This document shows positions 36,156 to 48,632 of a DNA stretch of 64,000 nucleotides, piece after piece. Origin of the DNA: Brassica napus. Lineage: Eukaryota; Streptophyta; Magnoliopsida; Brassicales; Brassicaceae. The translations under genes and the position numbers were made by a program. The stretch spans positions 21,946,423 to 22,010,422 of the forward strand of contig NC_063436.1 of NCBI RefSeq assembly GCF_020379485.1. The letters are read 5' to 3'. The notes under the pieces are model-generated. The model made no database searches, had not been told where the DNA came from, and saw nothing but the letters and a program-made list of their open reading frames with translations. How positions within the stretch are numbered: the first letter of the stretch is position 1; every line of letters begins with the position of its first letter.

Positions 36156-37584
36156 AAAAAAAAAAAACAGGTAAATTTTGTGTTACTAAGAATCATATTT
36201 GATTGATTCATATCAAATGAGTTTCTTGAAATTTTTAGTATTGATAAAAAAAAAAAAATTCCTTTGCAGCCAGGCTTTAAAAAAGATAAAGAAACGCCAC
36301 GAAGTTCATGTCTGGAAATACGGAACGGCAAGCTCGTTGGAGAATATTCTGAATTATTGTTTCTTTAAAACAAAAATCTGCTCCCCATTGGCCAGGCAAG
36401 GAGACTCAGGAACCTCTATTATTATTATTATTGTTCCTGTAAACAACAGAACATATATGCTTAGTTGACTTCATGTAGTTTTGTGATTAAATATTAAATA
36501 TTTGTCAAACATACGAGCTACATAAAGCTTGGGGAATTCCTTGGTATATCCTCGACGGTTCTATATTAATTCTCAACTTATTGCAAGTTTTTCATTAATA
36601 AAGAAGATAGATATATACAAATCATGTTATAGTTCTAGTTTTGTTAGAATATGTAATCATAGAATATAGTAAAAAATGGTTAGAAAAGACGTGACAGAAG
36701 GGAAGGGGAATATCATGTAGACAACAACTACATCATAATAATGACACCCTGTAATTTCAAGGTTCATCTCAATATCTAATTCATAAACTCTCTTTTTTTT
36801 TAAACACCATCTAATTCATAAACTCAAACTAAAGTATTAAACATAAAATAATATACATGTCCATGTAAGGGTGGTCTTGAGATAAAACTCAAAAAACATC
36901 AAGTTTTATACGTTAAAATTTATACAAAAGTTTAAAGGTATCAAATTTGGTGATGTAAAGGACTGTGCATATGTCCATGAATCATGCTCACAGAGAAACA
37001 GTCGTTGCTGAGTAATAATGGATTGGGTTCTCAACTTAAGGATGATAAAAAAGTGTAGCTTCTTGCCCCTTCTTCAATTTTAGAATTCATTTTTATTTCG
37101 ATGTAATTTATAATTTTGATATATAGGTCGCTTCTCATGCCTTTGCTGATGGATAAGAAATTTTTTTTTTTTAAACTGGATATTTTTATAGCGTTTGTTT
37201 GACTTTGTTTAAAAAACTGCAATCTGGGGGATATACCAACGTAGATCCTTTTACGACGAATATGATGATAAAACTATATAAGAAATTTAGAAAAGTCTGT
37301 ATTATTGGTTCAACGTATGAAGAAAATTAATTAATTAGGGAGCTGACTATAACAGTATATACATGCGGTTTGTGGCGGCAACAACGTGCTTGCTTGTGTC
37401 AATGCTTTCGTCTAAAAAATTTTTCACAACATTACCAAACTTGGGGTTCTTCTCCTCCTTCCTCATTGTTCTCTGATCGAAAATATATATTGGGTAAGTT
37501 ATGCTTTGTTCCGTGCTATGCAAGTTAGGTATTGATACACAGTACATTTTAGACGGTGTTTTTTCAAAACTTTCAGGTAAAGCA
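36156..37584. other. Spacer upstream of the first U-box kinase gene
   Basis: This has the hydrolase 3' end and the promoter of the kinase gene. One tail-only scar lies at 36774-36825. No coding region beyond chance open frames. Confidence 0.5.
36774..36825 (-). repeat. Tail-only retroinsertion scar H
   Basis: The 17-base repeat ATCTAATTCATAAACTC is perfect at 36774-36790 and 36809-36825. The 18-base insert is TC, a T run and AAACACC; on the minus strand it reads GGTGTTT then A's, ending GA. Confidence 0.65.
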
Positions 37585-39012
37585 ATGGATGAGAAAAAAG
37601 CAGCAAGAGCGCTAAACGTTCACCTAGCTCTACCTCCTCCTCCACCTCCTACTGTAGCTGTAGCCATTAATGGAAAGAAAAAGAGCAAATACGTAGCCTT
37701 TTGGGCTCTTGAGAAGTTCATCCCCGAAGGCTTCTCTGATTTCAAATTGCTCTACGTTCGTCCTCCTGTCACTTACATCCCTACCCCAAGTAAGTTGCAT
37801 GTGACTACAAGTTTCAGAATATTTGTAACTTGATGCACAAGACATCTGTTTTGCCTTAATTACAAGATTTGTTTGGTTTTCAGTGGGGAATGCGATATCG
37901 GTAACAGAGCTTAGAGATGATCTCGTATCTGCTTATAAACAAGAACTGGATTGGAACACAAAAGAGATACTTCAACCTTACAAGAAGATGTTCGACAGGA
38001 GAAAGGTTTTTGTTCTTTTTTGTTTTGTTTTGTTTTGTTTTCTCATAATCCAAAAACAAAAAAAAAATTACAAATGGTATAAAAAATAGGTGCAAGTAGA
38101 GATTCTCGTGCTTGAATCAAACGATCCTGCTGCTGCTATAGCGCAAGAGATTGCTGGAACAGGAGTCACCAAGCTCGTTATAGGAATGTCTCTACGAGGA
38201 TTCTTCTCAAGAAAGATCGATATGTCTTCCATGATCGCGACCGCTGTGCCAAGATTCTGCACCGTCTACGTGGTTTCAAAGGGGAAGCTAGCTTCCGTGC
38301 GTCCTTCTGATTCAGACGCTAGCGGAAGCATAAGACTGGAGACAAGTAGTTCCACGAGTGGCTCCACTGATAGTCCTAGACTCCCTTCTGGTAATTAAAA
38401 AATTTATATAGTTTTACATAATAAAGTACGTCAAGTTATTAACATGCTCTTTTGAAACACAGAGTACCAAGACTTCAACTCGTTTGTTTCGGAAGCTCAG
38501 TCTCGAGTCTCGGAGATGAGAAGCAGCGGTGTGGCTCACATGGACACGAGTTGTAGCGAGACGGGTCAATCAGATGTGTCTAGAGAGAGAGGGATGCAGA
38601 TTGTACTGAGCGGCGGCGGTGGTAATGAAGGGAGGAAGAGTAACTATAACAATAACAATGAGAGCTTTAGCGCATCGTTTCCAATGGGAGAGGAGGCGTA
38701 TCACGCTATGAGCTGGACTTCTAGATGGAGAGATCATGAGGAAAGGAGATCGATCATGAGCTCTTCTTCTAGCAACAACCACGAGCTAGCCAATATGGAG
38801 TGGGGTGCAGTTGTTCCTGAGAACTATTCTTGGGTTTCTCATCAAGCTTCTAACATGTCTGATGGACGCATCAGTTTCCACTCCTTCAACGATAATCAGG
38901 TAGATTCTTGATCCTTTTCTTCTCAAGCAGGGCCGGTCCTAGCCAAACCCGATGAAACATTAGCTTCATACCCAATTTTTTTTGAAAAGTTTATATATGC
39001 ATAAACACCACC

Positions 39013-39055
<43 letters not shown>

Positions 39056-41290
39056 ATCTGTATTAAAAGAAATTTTAGACTTCCAAACTATTAAAATTTT
39101 TACTAACCCCAAAATTTCAGGACGGCCATGTTCTAGAAAAAGATGAGAGCCAGTTATCATATCAATTTGAGATATAACTTAGAGAACAAGATATGTATGT
39201 TGCTGACTTAACTATTAGAGACCGTTACATTCAGTTATGAAGTGAAACCCTCGTAACTAGACTGTAACCGTATAAGTTAGCCAACAACAGGCCCTCAATA
39301 TTACTAAGGGCACTTGGGCAAAAATGTTTAAGACTCTATAATTAGTTAGTTTAAAAAAATATTACATGTTACCTTGATATTTTAAGCAGAAAAATTAGTA
39401 TTATTATGTTTCTAATGCTGTCTAAATTTAGTACCAAACATGTTGAAAACCCCAATTAAAAAGTTATATACAACAGTCATTTTGATCTTGATTCTGTTTT
39501 TTGTTTTTTTACGGGAGAGAGACGGAACATGTTTTTGTTTGGTACTGAAATAAGGTCTAATCGTGTAGGTGAATCTGACCTTTGAGATAGAGAAGCTGAG
39601 ATCCGAACTGCAACATCTTCAGGAGATGTATGCCATGGCTCAAAACGAGAATGTGGATGCCTCGAAAAAGGTTCAGTTTCTTGAACCGCATATTATGTTT
39701 TTTTTTTCCACGTATTATGTTACATAACGTGTTTTTATTTGTGTCTTGTTTGCAGCTAACTGAGCTAAACCAGAGAAGATTCGAGGAGTCAGAGAAGCTT
39801 GTGGATCTTAAAGAAAAGGAAGAAGCAGCTAAAGACACAGCTTCAAAGGAGAGGCAGAGGTACGAAGAGGTGATGAAGGAGGCAGAGAAGGTTAAAGAGC
39901 TAATGGTGAAAGAGGCTTTACATAGAAGAGAAGCTGAGATCAAAGCAGAACGTGAAGCTAAAGAGAAAGATAAGCTCCAAGCTTCTCTCGTCTGCCCCGG
40001 GATACAGTACCAGCATTACTCGTGGGAGGAAATCACAGCCGCGACTAATGATTTTTCAGAAGATCTCAAGATCGGAGTTGGAGCCTATGGAACTGTCTAC
40101 AAATGTAATCTCCATCACACGACCGGTGCAGTAAAGGTCCTTCACGCTGGAGAAACGCAGCTCTCTAAACAGTTTGATCAGGAGGTGAGATATAATAATA
40201 TCCGTATTAAGTTAGATGGACTTCCAACCTAAGTTACCGACCAGAGTCTACATTTTGTGTTTTTGTTTTGACAGCTTGAGATCTTGAGCAAGATCCGTCA
40301 TCCTCACCTCGTCCTTCTCCTAGGGGCGTGTCCTGAGCGAGGCTGCCTCGTCTACGAGTACATGGACAACGGAAGCTTAGATGACAGGTTGATGCTAGTC
40401 AACGACACACCTCCCATCCCTTGGTTCGAGCGTTTCAGGATCGCGTTAGAGGTCGCTTCAGCGCTTGTCTTCCTCCACAAATCCAAGCCTAGACCAATCA
40501 TTCACCGCGACCTCAAACCAGGAAACATCTTGCTCGACCAAAACTTCGTCAGTAAACTCGGCGACGTTGGTCTCTCCACTATGGTTAACCAAGACGACGC
40601 TGCTTCTAAACTAACCGTTTTCAAGAAAACCAGTCCCGTGGGAACGCTTTGTTACATCGACCCGGAGTATCAGCGGACCGGGATCATCTCACCTAAGTCA
40701 GATGTGTATTCTCTAGGTGTTGTGATTCTCCAGCTCATAACCGCGAAGCCAGCCATAGCGATTACTCATATGGTGGAAGAAGCGATAGGGGACGATGCTG
40801 AGTTCATGGCACTGTTGGATGTGAAAGCTGGATCTTGGCCTATTAGTGAGACTCGTGAGTTAGCTGCTTTGGGATTGTGTTGTACTGAAATGAGACGCAG
40901 AGACAGACCAGACCTTAAGGATCAGATCATACCGACATTAGAAAGGCTTTGGAAAGTTGTTGAGAAAGCTCAAAACTCACTCTCTAGAACTTCGTTGGAT
41001 CCTCCATCTCATTTCATTTGCCCACTTCTCAAGGTTAGTATAAGCCCTAGGAATGTAACTGGTTACTTGAGTAACAAGAAACCTAATTGTTTATTCGGTT
41101 TTGATCATAGGGAGTGATGAACCAGCCTTGCGTGGCTGCAGATGGGTTCACGTATGATCGTGAAGCCATAGAGGACTGGCTGAGAGAGAATGATACATCG
41201 CCAGTGACGAACCTTCCATTGCCTAACAAGAACCTTCTTGCTAATTACACTCTTTACTCAGCCATCATGGAGTGGAAAGCCAATAAATAA
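37585..41290 (+). CDS. PUB52: USP-kinase-U-box protein (U-box E3 ligase with kinase domain)
   Basis: Class of plant U-box proteins combining a receptor-like cytoplasmic kinase with a ubiquitin ligase domain. Eight exons (37585-37789, 37884-38005, 38090-38390, 38463-38899, 39569-39670, 39756-40184, 40275-41033, 41111-41290) join to 844 residues. Order: universal-stress-protein domain (about 17-165, TVAVAINGKKKSKYVAFWAL), Ser/Asn-rich linker, coiled coil (about 360-465, RRFEESEKLVDLKEKEE), kinase (about 475-745) and C-terminal U-box (about 772-844, FICPLLKGVMNQPCVAADGF). The kinase has GVGAYGTVY, Lys516 and catalytic Asp611 (HRDLKPGN); DFG is DVG (from 629), apparently normal for this subfamily since the neighbour shares it. 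Matches At5g61550; the symbol is from memory. Intron 4 holds a MITE-like insert with a 40-base C run. Confidence 0.92.
38928..39130. mobile_element. MITE-like insert in intron 4 of the first U-box kinase
   Basis: The left end CAGGGCCGGTCCT and the complement of the right end, CATGGCCGTCCT, match apart from two differences, as in hAT-type MITEs (CAGGG start). The flanks TTCTCAAG and TTCTAGAA are only partly alike, so the 8-base duplication is eroded or the call is wrong. The insert contains the pure C run at 39014-39053. Confidence 0.5.
39014..39053 (+). repeat. Homopolymer of 40 cytosines
   Basis: An uninterrupted run of 40 C after CACCT, read directly. It lies in an intron and would give G40 in the other strand. 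Confidence 0.9.
39691..39721 (-). repeat. Possible tail-only scar I (short duplication)
   Basis: TATTATGTT occurs at 39691-39699 and 39713-39721, separated by T's and CCACG. It lies in intron 5 of the first U-box kinase. The duplication is only nine bases, so this is weaker than the others. Confidence 0.35.
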
Positions 41291-42350
41291 TATTGAGGAG
41301 AGGGAGAGAGATTCGACAATAAGTACTATGGATTCTATCTATGTGTTTACTATTTATCTATTTCGTGTGGTTTCTCTCTTTGTTCTTCCCTTTGTCTCTG
41401 TACCAACGATTTTATGTTTTGTGTGATGAGATGCAAGATTAAAACAATAGAGAGATAAATGTCTTTTTATTAAATTTTATCGTGTTTCTTTTCTACTCGT
41501 TTGATAAAAGTCTTACTCTCGTTTCAGTCCAAATAGACTGCTATGTGGATAGTGGACCATCCCCAGGAAATAACCCGCACCTACATTATCATGTCAAACA
41601 CGAGATATCCATTAGGTAAGGCCAGCAAATGCACATGACTATTGATAAAGTTAAAACTGTATTTATCAAACGCATAATTTGAAGTTTTGCAAAAAGAAAA
41701 ATATAATTGGAGTTTTGCTCTCCATAACATCCTTATCTCAGACCACCAAGCACCTGCTATTTTGTCCAACATTGAATATCATCCACTATTCAAGCCATTT
41801 AATGCAGATAATAAATGCTATAAACCTACATCTGTACATATCATATTTTTAGACTTGATTATAATACATCCACAAAGTAATCCAATGAAATAATGTCATT
41901 TAATATATATATATATATATGTTTCATAATACATAAACTAGGTAATAATCCGCGCCTTACACAGAATGTGAGGGGACATTAATTTGTTTAATCTGGCTAT
42001 CGGTTCAGTTTTAGGTTGTTTTTTGTTTTTAATCTCCTAAAATATAACTATCATTTTAAATTAATATTTATTTAGTTTGTTCGGTTATAATATTTGATGT
42101 TTTTTTTTTCCTGTGATAATAAAAAAAATACTATTATTTGTTTGTTTTCATGTTATGAATCTTAGATAGTCGTGATGTCGAACCAATGGTTTCATATTAT
42201 AGTTTCTAAACGAATAATAGTTAAAAAAAAAGAAAAAAAATTATTAAGACAAATCATTTTACTACAATTTAGTCGATAGTAAAAGAAACATTAAGAAAAA
42301 TAATATTTTAACATCCAAAAAATTAGATATTTTAGTTGTTATAAATATAA
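41291..42350. other. AT-rich spacer after the first U-box kinase
   Basis: Kinase 3' region, then low-complexity sequence with an AT repeat at about 41903-41921. CTAG at 41938-41941 followed by GTAATAATCCGCGCC looks like a minus-strand Helitron 3' end (hairpin-like CCTCACATTCTGTG...AAGG upstream), but I find no partner 5' end. Confidence 0.4.
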
Positions 42351-43027
42351 TCTATTAAAAGAGGAGTACAAAATTAGATTATCCCTTAGTTTTCCACTAT
42401 ATTTACAATAGCATGCCACTGAAGTTATTAATTAACCTATTTTTTAGGATTTTTGTCTTTTCTCTTCAATTAATATATTTCCAAAATCAAATTCTAACTA
42501 AAAAATCATGGCAACATTTATATATAAACCTAAATTTTAATATTAATTGTCTTTTCTTTTTTTTATTATACATTATTATTATAGATATGTGTGTTTGAAA
42601 ATAATTAATTCCATATATACATTTCATAATTACATACATTATACGGTAATTATTTTACTAATTCCACATATACATAGTAAATAGTATACAAATATTTTAT
42701 TATACATAATCATAAAATTGTGATCCATAAAAATAGTTTATACAACAATTTTATTATATATAATCATAAAATTTTGATCCATAAAAAATAAAAATACATT
42801 TATGTGACTTTACAGGTCATATTCTAAATAAATAGATGATATAACTAAGGGTTTACATGATAAAATAAAACTACTCAATATAAACTATAGAATTATTGTG
42901 TTTAGAAATGTCATATTAAAAATAAATTAAACGGGTAACTTTTAAAATATATATTATCACTTATACAAATAAATATTTATTTATAAAAAAAACTAACACC
43001 TGCGCGGATGCGCGGGTCAAGCTCTAG
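42351..43027 (+). mobile_element. Small non-autonomous Helitron
   Basis: It starts TCTATTAAAAGAGGAGTAC at 42351 after an A. It ends CTAG at 43024-43027 before a T. A seven-pair stem CCTGCGC-GGAT... GCGCGGG (about 42999-43016) precedes the end by seven bases. It is non-coding, 677 bases. Confidence 0.72.
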
Positions 43028-43699
43028 TACTTAGTTACAAGGTGATCACGTCAATGTGTACATGTATGTGTATATAAAAGTATATAAAGATGGTTGATAA
43101 ATATATAAAGATACTGTTAATTAATATTAAATGACATATTTTTCAAAATAATACATGAAAAATAAAATTCTTAAAATGAAATTATTTAAAAACAAAAATA
43201 TTGTAAATTTTATATAAACTATAATATATAACTTATATATAATTCTTTAAATATATCTACTAATAATAGCAATCCTAATTAATTCCAAGGGTTGTGAATT
43301 CCTATTAAATTGAAAGGTTGTGTGTTTCATTTTTAAAATTGCATTATTTGAAAAGAAGTTATATTTGTGTCTTTAATGTTAAAGGTTGCCTTGTTTCATT
43401 CTAAAAGTTATATTAATTGACAAAAAATTATTAAAATGTCAAAGGATGTGTATTTCTATGTTGATGTATTTTTTTTTTATCATGCACTGGTTTTAAAATA
43501 TTTTTGAAAATGTGTAACAATTTTTGTTTTATGACTTTTTAAAATCTAAAATAAATGTTTAAAGATGTATCTTTTGATCCTAAAATTGAATTAGTTTAAA
43601 AAAAGTTATTAAAGACATATTCTTAGATATTTTCATAAATTTTTAAAAATAAATAAAGTTTTTAAGAAGAAAAGAAACATCTTTTAGATAATTTTTAGA

Positions 43700-44290
43700 A
43701 TGAATCATTGCAATCTTTGGTGATTGAACAATTATAACTGTTGGTGATTATAGCTTTTGGCTCGCCATAATACAGATGCAAACAGGACACGAACCAAGAA
43801 AAACTCAACTCCAGAATTGGAGGAGATGACAAGAAAACTGTAAGTTGCTTACTGAAACCAACTTTGTTCGCCGGACCAACCTATCCGGAGTGAGGCATTA
43901 GACATTGAAGGACAAAGATGGTGACACTGGATAATACGCTTTATCACCATGAACAATTTTGATGTTAACGGTTTTGATAGATTCGTCATCTCCATCTGTC
44001 ATAACCAGAAATTGGGCCACACAAATCCACCACCAGATAGACAGAAACAAGATTGGTGAGCGTGAATCAACCGCTAATTGATTTGAGATCTTTCACATCT
44101 CTCCAATCTTACATGGAGCCATCTTCTGAGTTTTATCAATAAGAACGATATGATCCAACCATCACTAATTTATACTAACCTAAATACAAAAAGAAAGAAA
44201 AAGAGTACTGGCCGGCGAGATACACAGAGAAACGGTTTGTCTTTTGTGTCGTTTTGAAAGTCGCCTGTTTTTTCTTTCGTATCTTTTTTT
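43700..44290. other. GC-richer island inside the Helitron, possible captured fragment
   Basis: Its composition differs clearly from the AT-rich sequence on both sides, with ordinary-looking words such as CAACTTTGTTCGCCGGACC. No frame stays open for long on either strand and I do not recognise a protein; it could be a decayed captured exon. Confidence 0.35.
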
Positions 44291-45309
44291 TTCAACCAGT
44301 ACGTATCAATCAAATGGTCTAGGTCGTGTCTTTTCATCTTTAAATTGTGTTTTTACATTTTTAAAGTTTCATTGATTAAAAAGAAATTATTAAAATATAT
44401 AAGAATGCATCTTTTAATTTTAATAATTATGTTATATTTCTAAAACTGTTTAAATGTTTAAGAATGTGTCTTTTTATTCTGACAATTGCATTTGAAAAAA
44501 GAAAATGTTTAAAAATGTATATTTTTATAATAATGTGTGTTTTCCTCTTAAAAAGCAATAATTTTTAATCCGGGAAAAATCTATGTAGAAAACAATTTTT
44601 CTTAGATAATCATATTAATTAATAAATAATAATAGGAAGTTCTTAATGTAGTCAATATAATTTATCTCTAGATTCGCTCATATTTGTAAGAGCGTGTGAA
44701 ATGATTTAATAAAAATATGTATTTTCATCATAAAATTATATTTATTTAAACTGTTTTAGAATGTCTTTTTTTCATAAAGATGTGTTTTTTCGTCCCTAAA
44801 AATGAATAGTTTTTAGAAGTTTTAAAATGTCTAAAGATATATATATATATATATATATAATTATCTTTTAAACTATGTAGGTTATTGTGAGTTATTTATT
44901 GTCTAACATGAGTATGTTCATTATAAAAACTGTTTTGGTATTCAAACAGTTGGAAAAATGTTTTATGTTTTTATATATGCATAAATATTATGATTCTAGG
45001 ATTTATTTGAGTTAGAATCAGCTATGACGAATAATATTTCCATGAACAATCCTTTGCGGGATTGCATTTTCTTTATAGTGGAAATGCCATAAAGTGCCCA
45101 CTAGTCGAAAATCGGACACCAAATTATTGTCTCATCCTAAGAATTACATGTCTACTTCCTAACAAGATATTTGTTCATGTGACTTTTCATCTTAATAATT
45201 ATATGGTTCAAACATTTTTTTATGCATCAGTTTGTTATATGTGCTATTTATTTAGTGAATCACTATTACACGTAAATTAGAAAGGATTATTAACAATTTA
45301 AGTGAATTT

Positions 45310-45490
45310 TTGCAACCGTTTAAGTGAATCATTACAAGTGTTTGGTGGAACAGTTACAACTTTTTAAATAAAACATTGCAACTATTGGTGGATGTAATTT
45401 TTAGTGATAAACCATTGCAATTGTTGGTGGTTGTAGTCTTTTGTTGATAAATCATTGCACAACTTTTGGTGTTAACCAACCATTGCAACT
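45310..45490 (+). repeat. Degenerate tandem repeats around CATTGCAAC
   Basis: Units of roughly 30-45 bases built on (A)CATTGCAACT-TTGGTGGTTGTA recur about five times with heavy divergence. An isolated related unit occurs near 43706-43755 (TGCAATCTTTGGTGATTG, ATTATAACTGTTGGTGATT). Confidence 0.5.
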
Positions 45491-46552
45491 TTTAATCCTA
45501 TTATAATGAGTTGTGGGCATTGAAAAATCACAACAATCACAAATAGATTAAAAATGAGAGATTCGTCATCAAAATATTATCAAAAATAATGATATGTTTT
45601 TATGTGTCTTAATCATTTAAAATATTTTTATTGATATGTTTTTGGTTATTTTCTCACTTTTATTTATATTATACTTTTTAAAAATCTATGGAAAGCTTAT
45701 GGATATGTTTTTTCCCTTTTGTGACACATAAAATTCTTTGAAACAAAAATGTGATACTTTATATAAAACTATAAATTATACAAAGTGGCAAATATTTTTT
45801 TTAAATAAAATGAGTTCACAATAATAATTAAATCATGGATACAAATTTTAATGTATTTTCAATATGTGTGCCTTTACGAATTGGTTATATTCTTTTAATT
45901 GCGGTGTATTTTTCATGTAACAATTGAATAGTTTATGATAATTTATTTTATAATTATCAATTTTATCTCTATTTAATCAAATATTATTTTATATGCAAAA
46001 ATGCATTTATTTATCCAAGGACATTTTTCTGTTAAAGAGATGCATCCTTTAAAAATCCTAAAAATGTTTTAAAAGTGTATCCTTTCAAAAAGTTAATATT
46101 TTAAGCTTAAATTATGTTTCGGATAAAAATTAATCTGTTTATATGGGTGTATCTTTGAATTTTGATTAAATAAATTGAAATGTGTTTTTGAATCATTGAT
46201 AAAGATACATTTTAAAAATATTAAATAGATTTTCTTATACTAACATGTTATAAAAAAACTAAAAATTGAAAGATGATGGAGTTATGTCTTAACAATCATA
46301 CTACTTTGTTTACATCTTTTGTAAACGATACAAATTAAAATTAATATATATTAATTATGAAATATTTGATATAAAACAACTTGGAAATAAATAATTTAAA
46401 TACTATGAAGTTTGAAACATGATTGAATATATTTTAGGACCAAAATAGGTTAAATCATTTTTGATACATTTATAAAGTTTTCTATTGCAATATGTGAATA
46501 TTTATTTTATAAAATGATTTACCGTGCGATATCGCACGGGTTTCTTACCTAG

Positions 46553-47423
46553 TGTTAACAGTAAAAATAACGTAAAAGAAGAACCATGCATGTGAGTTTT
46601 ATATTAAAAAAAACGTAAAGTACATAGTGTAAACATATTTATGTAGAGTTTGGTTGAGAAACTCTCTACATATGACATGTGTCCATTTTAGTGTGAACGC
46701 ATTTATTATAATGCTTCTCCTTTAATATATAAATGATGTTTTTGAGACTTAGCATAACTTTAAAGAAATTTACTAAAGTGTCTATTAGAAAATATATGAG
46801 AAAATAAGAGTAAAGTTGCATGAATAAGTAGATCAAGCTTGTAGTGTGGCCATCAAACTCAAGAAGTGAGCATCCATACTTGAGTTCTGAAAGCTTTATG
46901 GGACATGTCACATGTGATCTGCTTAAGTGTGAAACTTACTTTGTCAAAAGAGTGTGAAAGTTATGGAATACCTATACCTATATACTAAAAGGTCAAGTGG
47001 AGAAGTTGTCATTGGGACTGTAAGAGTTTAGACAACAAAGGGGTGTTTGTCTACGAAGCTTCAAATTGTATTGTCACGGGGAGATCCACGTGGTAAGTTT
47101 TCCGGAGGTGTCGACGCAAAGACTCCAAGAAAGGAGCTGCTATGTCGATAGTTTCCCACACGTACTATGTCCTGATTCGCTTCTTTTTTTACTTATTACT
47201 ACAGTATTACATAACTTAAATTTATTAGTTAAATATTTAGGCGAAAATATGTTTCATGTCACTATTAAAAATAAGGGCAAAAAATAATCGTAAAAGAGAA
47301 ACCATATGGGATTTTTTCAATAAACGGAAAAATGATAAATTCGAAAAAGAATTATAGTTGAACAAGAAAACCAAAAACGAAAAGAAAATTGTTTTTTGCA
47401 GAAATGAGCCTACCATTTCATAA
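46553..47423. other. Spacer between Helitron and Harbinger-type element
   Basis: No gene recognised. Around 47050-47190 there is a moderately GC-rich stretch without a long frame. The sequence CTATATACTAAAAGG near 46979 resembles Helitron 5' ends but lacks the initial TC. Confidence 0.4.
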
Positions 47424-48229
47424 GGCCATAATTATCGGTGGTCCAAATCATGGTCCTTAGCGATTTTGGGCCAAAAAATAAATAGAAAATGGGTTTAATT
47501 ATGCGGGACGAGCCTTAACTAAGGTCGATCTTATGTCGTCCTTCGTTGCCAGCTGTCGAGTGGAGATGAAACGGCGTCGTCGGGTAGGGGAAACCCTCGG
47601 TTCGTTTCAGATTATCGATCTCACCGTCTTCCGATTCTCTCTCTGGCGACTCATGTGGCGATAGTACACCGACGACGTGCTCGCTATTTTCTCCTCTCAT
47701 CTCTCCTCTCATCTCCCCCGAATCGGTCACGAAGCCCTCACGAGTCATTCCGGAGCCTGTCTCTAAGCCCATTCCCCGCCGTTTGTTTTCAGTTAAAAAA
47801 GGTATGTGTTCCTTTGTCGTTATCGATCTACTTCCTCCGCATGATGGGTTCTTCGATTTTAGTTGTGAGGATTTGTTTGGTAGATTACAGAGGGTGTTAT
47901 CGATTCTATATTTTGATTATATGTTCTGTTGATTAGGTTCAGTTTCTGGATTATTTCCTCGCCTGTATTCGTGTGAATCTTTGTTGTGATGATAAGTTAA
48001 GTATATTACATTCTGTCTCTTTATTGAATGATGATGATGATCGTTCATAGCTTGGTAGTTGTTTCGTATCAACAATTGTCTTTGTTATTGTGTCCTCGAT
48101 AGCTCTGTAGTTTATATGGTTTATGAAACTTGTTACGAAACATGATATGTTTTAGATTTGTATTTACGTAGAGATGATAGGTTAAATGGTTTGTAGGTTT
48201 TTGATAGCTTACAAAACACTTGTTAGGAT

Positions 48230-48369
48230 TGGTTAAGAAGTTACTTTAACGAAATGGTGTTGTCTGCTAGGATTGTTGTTCCATTTAGACTTCTATAGTT
48301 TGGTTAAGAAGTTACTTTAACGAAATGGTGTTGTCTGCTTGGCTTGTTGTTCCATTTAGACTTCTATAG
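48230..48369 (+). repeat. 69-base tandem duplication in the Harbinger-type element
   Basis: TGGTTAAGAAGTTACTTTAA to GACTTCTATAG is present at 48230-48298 and again at 48301-48369 with about three differences, in the presumed 5' leader intron of the ORF1 gene. Confidence 0.8.
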
Positions 48370-48632
48370 GTTTTGTAGTTGTAGTAGAGCTGATAGCTTT
48401 CGTAGTAAAATTTAATGATCCATTAATCTATCAGAGCTGATAGATTTCGTAGTTGTAGTATAGTAATAACTCCTGATTAGACATAGGTAGATAATGGTTA
48501 GTTGGTTTTGGAGTTATTACTTGTTAAAGTTTCCCCTATTAAATCTCCAAATCGTCTTTCCCTTCTTTCTAATCTGTTCCCATTCTCTAAAATCTCTTCT
48601 CATTCTCTATAATCTCTTCTCTTCTTCTTCCA

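Larger units (their letters stand above)
43256..46552 (+). mobile_element. Non-autonomous Helitron, 3' end clear, 5' end tentative
   Basis: The 3' end is textbook: the perfect palindrome CCGTGCGATATCGCACGG (46522-46539), ten bases, then CTAG (46549-46552) followed by T. The best 5' candidate is TCTACTAATAATAGC at 43256 after an A, chosen by likeness to the other two Helitrons here (all start TCTA). There is no RepHel. It holds a GC-richer island (about 43700-44290) that may be captured gene sequence and a patch of CATTGCAAC-type repeats (about 45310-45490). Confidence 0.6.

Noticed and set aside
46970..47060. Helitron 5' end (CTATATACTAAAAGGTCAAG)
   Set aside because: It lacks the TC start and no matching CTAG/hairpin end lies downstream before the Harbinger-type element.
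47515..47772. 85-residue minus-strand open frame in the Harbinger-type element
   Set aside because: It overlaps the probable 5' exon of ORF1 and shows no known motif; probably chance in GC-rich sequence.
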